Shown here piece by piece: positions 33,568 through 35,342 of a DNA stretch of 35,342 nucleotides. How positions within the stretch are numbered: the stretch's first letter is position 1; every line of letters starts with the position of its first letter. The translations under genes and the position numbers were made by a program. The notes beneath the pieces are model-generated. The model was given only the letters and a program-made list of their open reading frames with translations, had not been told where the DNA came from and did no database searches. Source of the stretch: Candidatus Kuenenia stuttgartensis (lineage in GTDB: Bacteria > Gemmatimonadota > Gemmatimonadetes > Gemmatimonadales > Gemmatimonadaceae); assembly GCA_943330235.2 (NCBI GenBank), contig CALQGY020000026.1, positions 1 to 35,342 on the forward strand, given 5' to 3'.

Positions 33568-34359
33568 ATGACCACCGACGCCCTGCCCTCTTCGGCCCCC
33601 GCGCCGCGCTCGCTTGATGACGCGCTCGCGCTCATGCGGGACCTGCGCGCGCGCTGCGACTGGGATCGCGTGCAGACGCACGATTCGCTGCGCCCGTATC
33701 TGATTGAGGAGGCGCACGAGGTTGACGAGGCCATCGCGCACGGGGACGACGCCCTGTTGCGCGACGAGTTGGGCGACCTGCTGTTGCAGGTGCTCTTCCA
33801 CTCGGTGGTGGCCGAGGAGCGTGGCGCGTTTGGCGCGCAGGATGTGGCCGGCGCGTTGGTGGCCAAGATGCACGCGCGGCATCCGCACCTGTACGGCGAC
33901 GGCATCAAGCGCTCCTGGGAAGCCATGAAGGTGGCCAAGACCAAGCGCTCGTCGCTGGAAGAGGGGATTCCGGCGGGGATGCCGTCACTCCACCGCGCCC
34001 ATCGGCTACAGGATCGCGCCGCCGGTGTGGGCTTTGACTGGCCCGACGCGCGCGGTCCCTTGGACAAGGTGCGCGAGGAGATCGAGGAGGTCGCCGAGCT
34101 CATTGACGAGGCGGGCGGGGTGCGCGACGGCGACGCCCTCGAGGCCGAGCTGGGCGATTTGCTGTTCGCGGTGGTGAACCTGTGTCGCAAGACGGGTGTC
34201 CACGGCGCCCTGGCCCTCGACCGCACGAACGCGAAGTTCGTACGGCGCTACGCCGCGATGGAGGTCATTGCCGCCGCGCGAGGCCAGGTGCTGACCACCA
34301 TGTCGCTTGAGGAACAGGACGTGGTGTGGGATGAAGTGAAGCGTGCGGAGAAACGCTAG
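33568..34359 (+). CDS. mazG: Nucleoside triphosphate pyrophosphohydrolase MazG
   Basis: The product is 263 aa with two MazG domains. The first (about 12-120) has EEAHEVDEAI and DELGDLLLQVLFHS; the second (about 150-255) has EEIEEVAELID and AELGDLLFAVVNL. These supply the EExxE and ExxD magnesium ligands. KRSWEAMKVAK marks the inter-domain region of the E. coli type. It hydrolyses NTPs to NMPs and pyrophosphate, cleaning aberrant nucleotides and lowering (p)ppGpp-linked stress in E. coli. The ATG at 33568 is preferred, with AAGGA 11 bases upstream. An ATG at 33502 in frame would overlap the alr start. TATATT at 33484-33489 could be its -10, without an obvious -35. It converges on asnS with a nine-base gap. 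Confidence 0.95.
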   Translation: MTTDALPSSAPAPRSLDDALALMRDLRARCDWDRVQTHDSLRPYLIEEAHEVDEAIAHGDDALLRDELGDLLLQVLFHSVVAEERGAFGAQDVAGALVAKMHARHPHLYGDGIKRSWEAMKVAKTKRSSLEEGIPAGMPSLHRAHRLQDRAAGVGFDWPDARGPLDKVREEIEEVAELIDEAGGVRDGDALEAELGDLLFAVVNLCRKTGVHGALALDRTNAKFVRRYAAMEVIAAARGQVLTTMSLEEQDVVWDEVKRAEKR

Positions 34360-34368
34360 GCGCACCAA

Positions 34369-35342
34369 TTACGGCGCGATGCGCCCCATCATCCGCGGGA
34401 ACGCAATCACTTCGCGGATGTGCTCGATGCCACAGATCCACGCGATGGTCCGCTCCAGCCCGAGCCCAAAGCCCGAGTGCGTGAAGGTGCCGTACTTCCG
34501 AAGGTCGAGGTACCAGCCGTAGGCCTCGACCGGCAACCCTTCGTGCATGAGGCGCGCGAGGATCTTCTCGTAGTCGTCTTCGCGCTGCGACCCGCCGATG
34601 ATCTCGCCTCGGCCTTCGGGCGCCAGCAAATCCGCGCAGCGCACGGTGCGCGGGTCGAGCGGATTCTCCTTCATGTAAAACGCCTTCGCTTCCTTCGGAT
34701 AGTTCACCACGAACACCGGGCGCTGGTAGTGATCGACGATCAGCGCTTCATCCGGCGCGCCGAGGTCGTCGCCCCACTGCGCGTCACTCCCCTTGCCTTG
34801 CAGCATCGTGATCGCGTCGCCGTAGTCGAGGCGTACAAACGGCTGCGAGACGCAATCGAGCTTGCTGGTGTCGCGCTCCAGCACCTTCAACTCTTCCTGC
34901 CGGCGTTCCAGCACGCGCTCCACGAGATAGCGCACGAACGCTTCCTGCAGGTCCATGTTGTCGTCCTGATCGTACCACGCCATCTCGGGTTCGATCATCC
35001 AGAACTCCGTCAGGTGGCGGCGCGTCTTGGACTTCTCGGCGCGGAACGTGGGGCCAAACGTGTAAATGCGCCCCATCGCCGCCGCCAGCGCTTCGCCATA
35101 CAGCTGACCGGTCTGCGCGAGATAGGCCGTGCCTTCGTCGAAGTATTCGGTGCTGAACAGCCCCGCGCGCTCGCCGATGGCGGCCGTGAGGATGGGCGTG
35201 TCGCAGCGGATGAAATCGCGCGCGTAGAAGAAATCGTGCACCGCCTGCTCGAGCTCATGCCGAACCCGCATGATCGCGACCTGCCGCGGCGTACGCAGCC
35301 AGAAGTGGCGATTGTCGAGCAGAAAGTCGACGCCATGCTCCT
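34369..35342 (-). CDS. asnS: Asparaginyl-tRNA synthetase, C-terminal part
   Basis: The frame is open from the right edge to TAA at 34369-34371, giving 323 residues; the anticodon-binding OB domain and gene start lie outside. The catalytic core of a class IIb synthetase is present: the entry block [17 protein letters not shown], motif 2 around [14 protein letters not shown] and motif 3 [15 protein letters not shown]. It charges tRNA-Asn with asparagine. An internal ATG at 35271 is part of the family core ([10 protein letters not shown]), not the start. Its presence implies direct Asn-tRNA formation rather than sole reliance on the amidotransferase route. Confidence 0.96.
   Translation of the reverse strand, partial: EHGVDFLLDNRHFWLRTPRQVAIMRVRHELEQAVHDFFYARDFIRCDTPILTAAIGERAGLFSTEYFDEGTAYLAQTGQLYGEALAAAMGRIYTFGPTFRAEKSKTRRHLTEFWMIEPEMAWYDQDDNMDLQEAFVRYLVERVLERRQEELKVLERDTSKLDCVSQPFVRLDYGDAITMLQGKGSDAQWGDDLGAPDEALIVDHYQRPVFVVNYPKEAKAFYMKENPLDPRTVRCADLLAPEGRGEIIGGSQREDDYEKILARLMHEGLPVEAYGWYLDLRKYGTFTHSGFGLGLERTIAWICGIEHIREVIAFPRMMGRIAP

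Overview
The window is a GC-rich bacterial chromosome segment. It carries a SusC/SusD outer-membrane pair, several Gemmatimonas-style carboxypeptidase-regulatory/TonB-plug proteins, a transmembrane Ser/Thr kinase, ECF regulation and many secreted proteins ending their signal peptides in 'AQ'. This mix, with a Gram-negative envelope, points to the phylum Gemmatimonadota. That assignment is an inference from gene content and style, since no rRNA is present. Coding density is high and junctions are often ATGA, GTGA or TGATG overlaps. I found no tRNA, rRNA, insertion sequence, phage gene or CRISPR array.

Layout. (1) Positions 1-7283, minus strand: an ECF sigma factor and its zinc anti-sigma factor head a tight envelope gene set, namely a DcaP-like porin, a secreted type-1 copper cupredoxin, a sensor Ser/Thr kinase, a four-helix membrane protein with regularly placed histidines, and the start of an Ig-like lipoprotein. 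An ECF-type promoter sits just upstream of the sigma gene. (2) 7376-16030, plus strand: an omega-amino-acid:pyruvate aminotransferase overlaps an M1 aminopeptidase; a SusC-like TonB receptor and a SusD-like lipoprotein follow, ending in a strong hairpin terminator. (3) 16121-17588: a barrel-less plug protein (minus) diverges from a secreted NTF2-like protein (plus). (4) 17589-17990: a 402-bp gene-free stretch filled by two related repeat arrays, one with an 11-bp unit and one with a 59-bp unit, in opposite orientation. (5) 17991-33518, minus strand: twelve co-oriented genes in transcription order alr, deoB, cdd, lipoprotein, outer-membrane barrel, miaB, comEC, fbp, methylmalonyl-CoA mutase large subunit, a second barrel-less plug protein, tyrA (chorismate mutase/prephenate dehydrogenase fusion) and a MOSC protein. 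(6) 33568-35342: mazG (plus) converging on the 3' part of asnS (minus).

How the genes may work together. Region 1 looks like a self-regulated envelope response unit joining a sigma/anti-sigma switch, a second signalling protein (kinase with an extracytoplasmic sensor) and redox-type envelope proteins. Region 2 could import and process peptides or amino-acid-like substrates. Region 5 is mostly housekeeping (D-alanine supply, nucleoside salvage, tRNA modification, gluconeogenesis, aromatic amino acids, DNA uptake) with outer-membrane genes interspersed. The most unusual items are the pair of barrel-less plug proteins with a shared two-cysteine C-terminal module, the ECF/cupredoxin/kinase gene set, and the complementary repeat arrays after the MOSC gene. 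A recurring habit of the window is tandem duplication with an 11-12 bp period, inside and outside genes.
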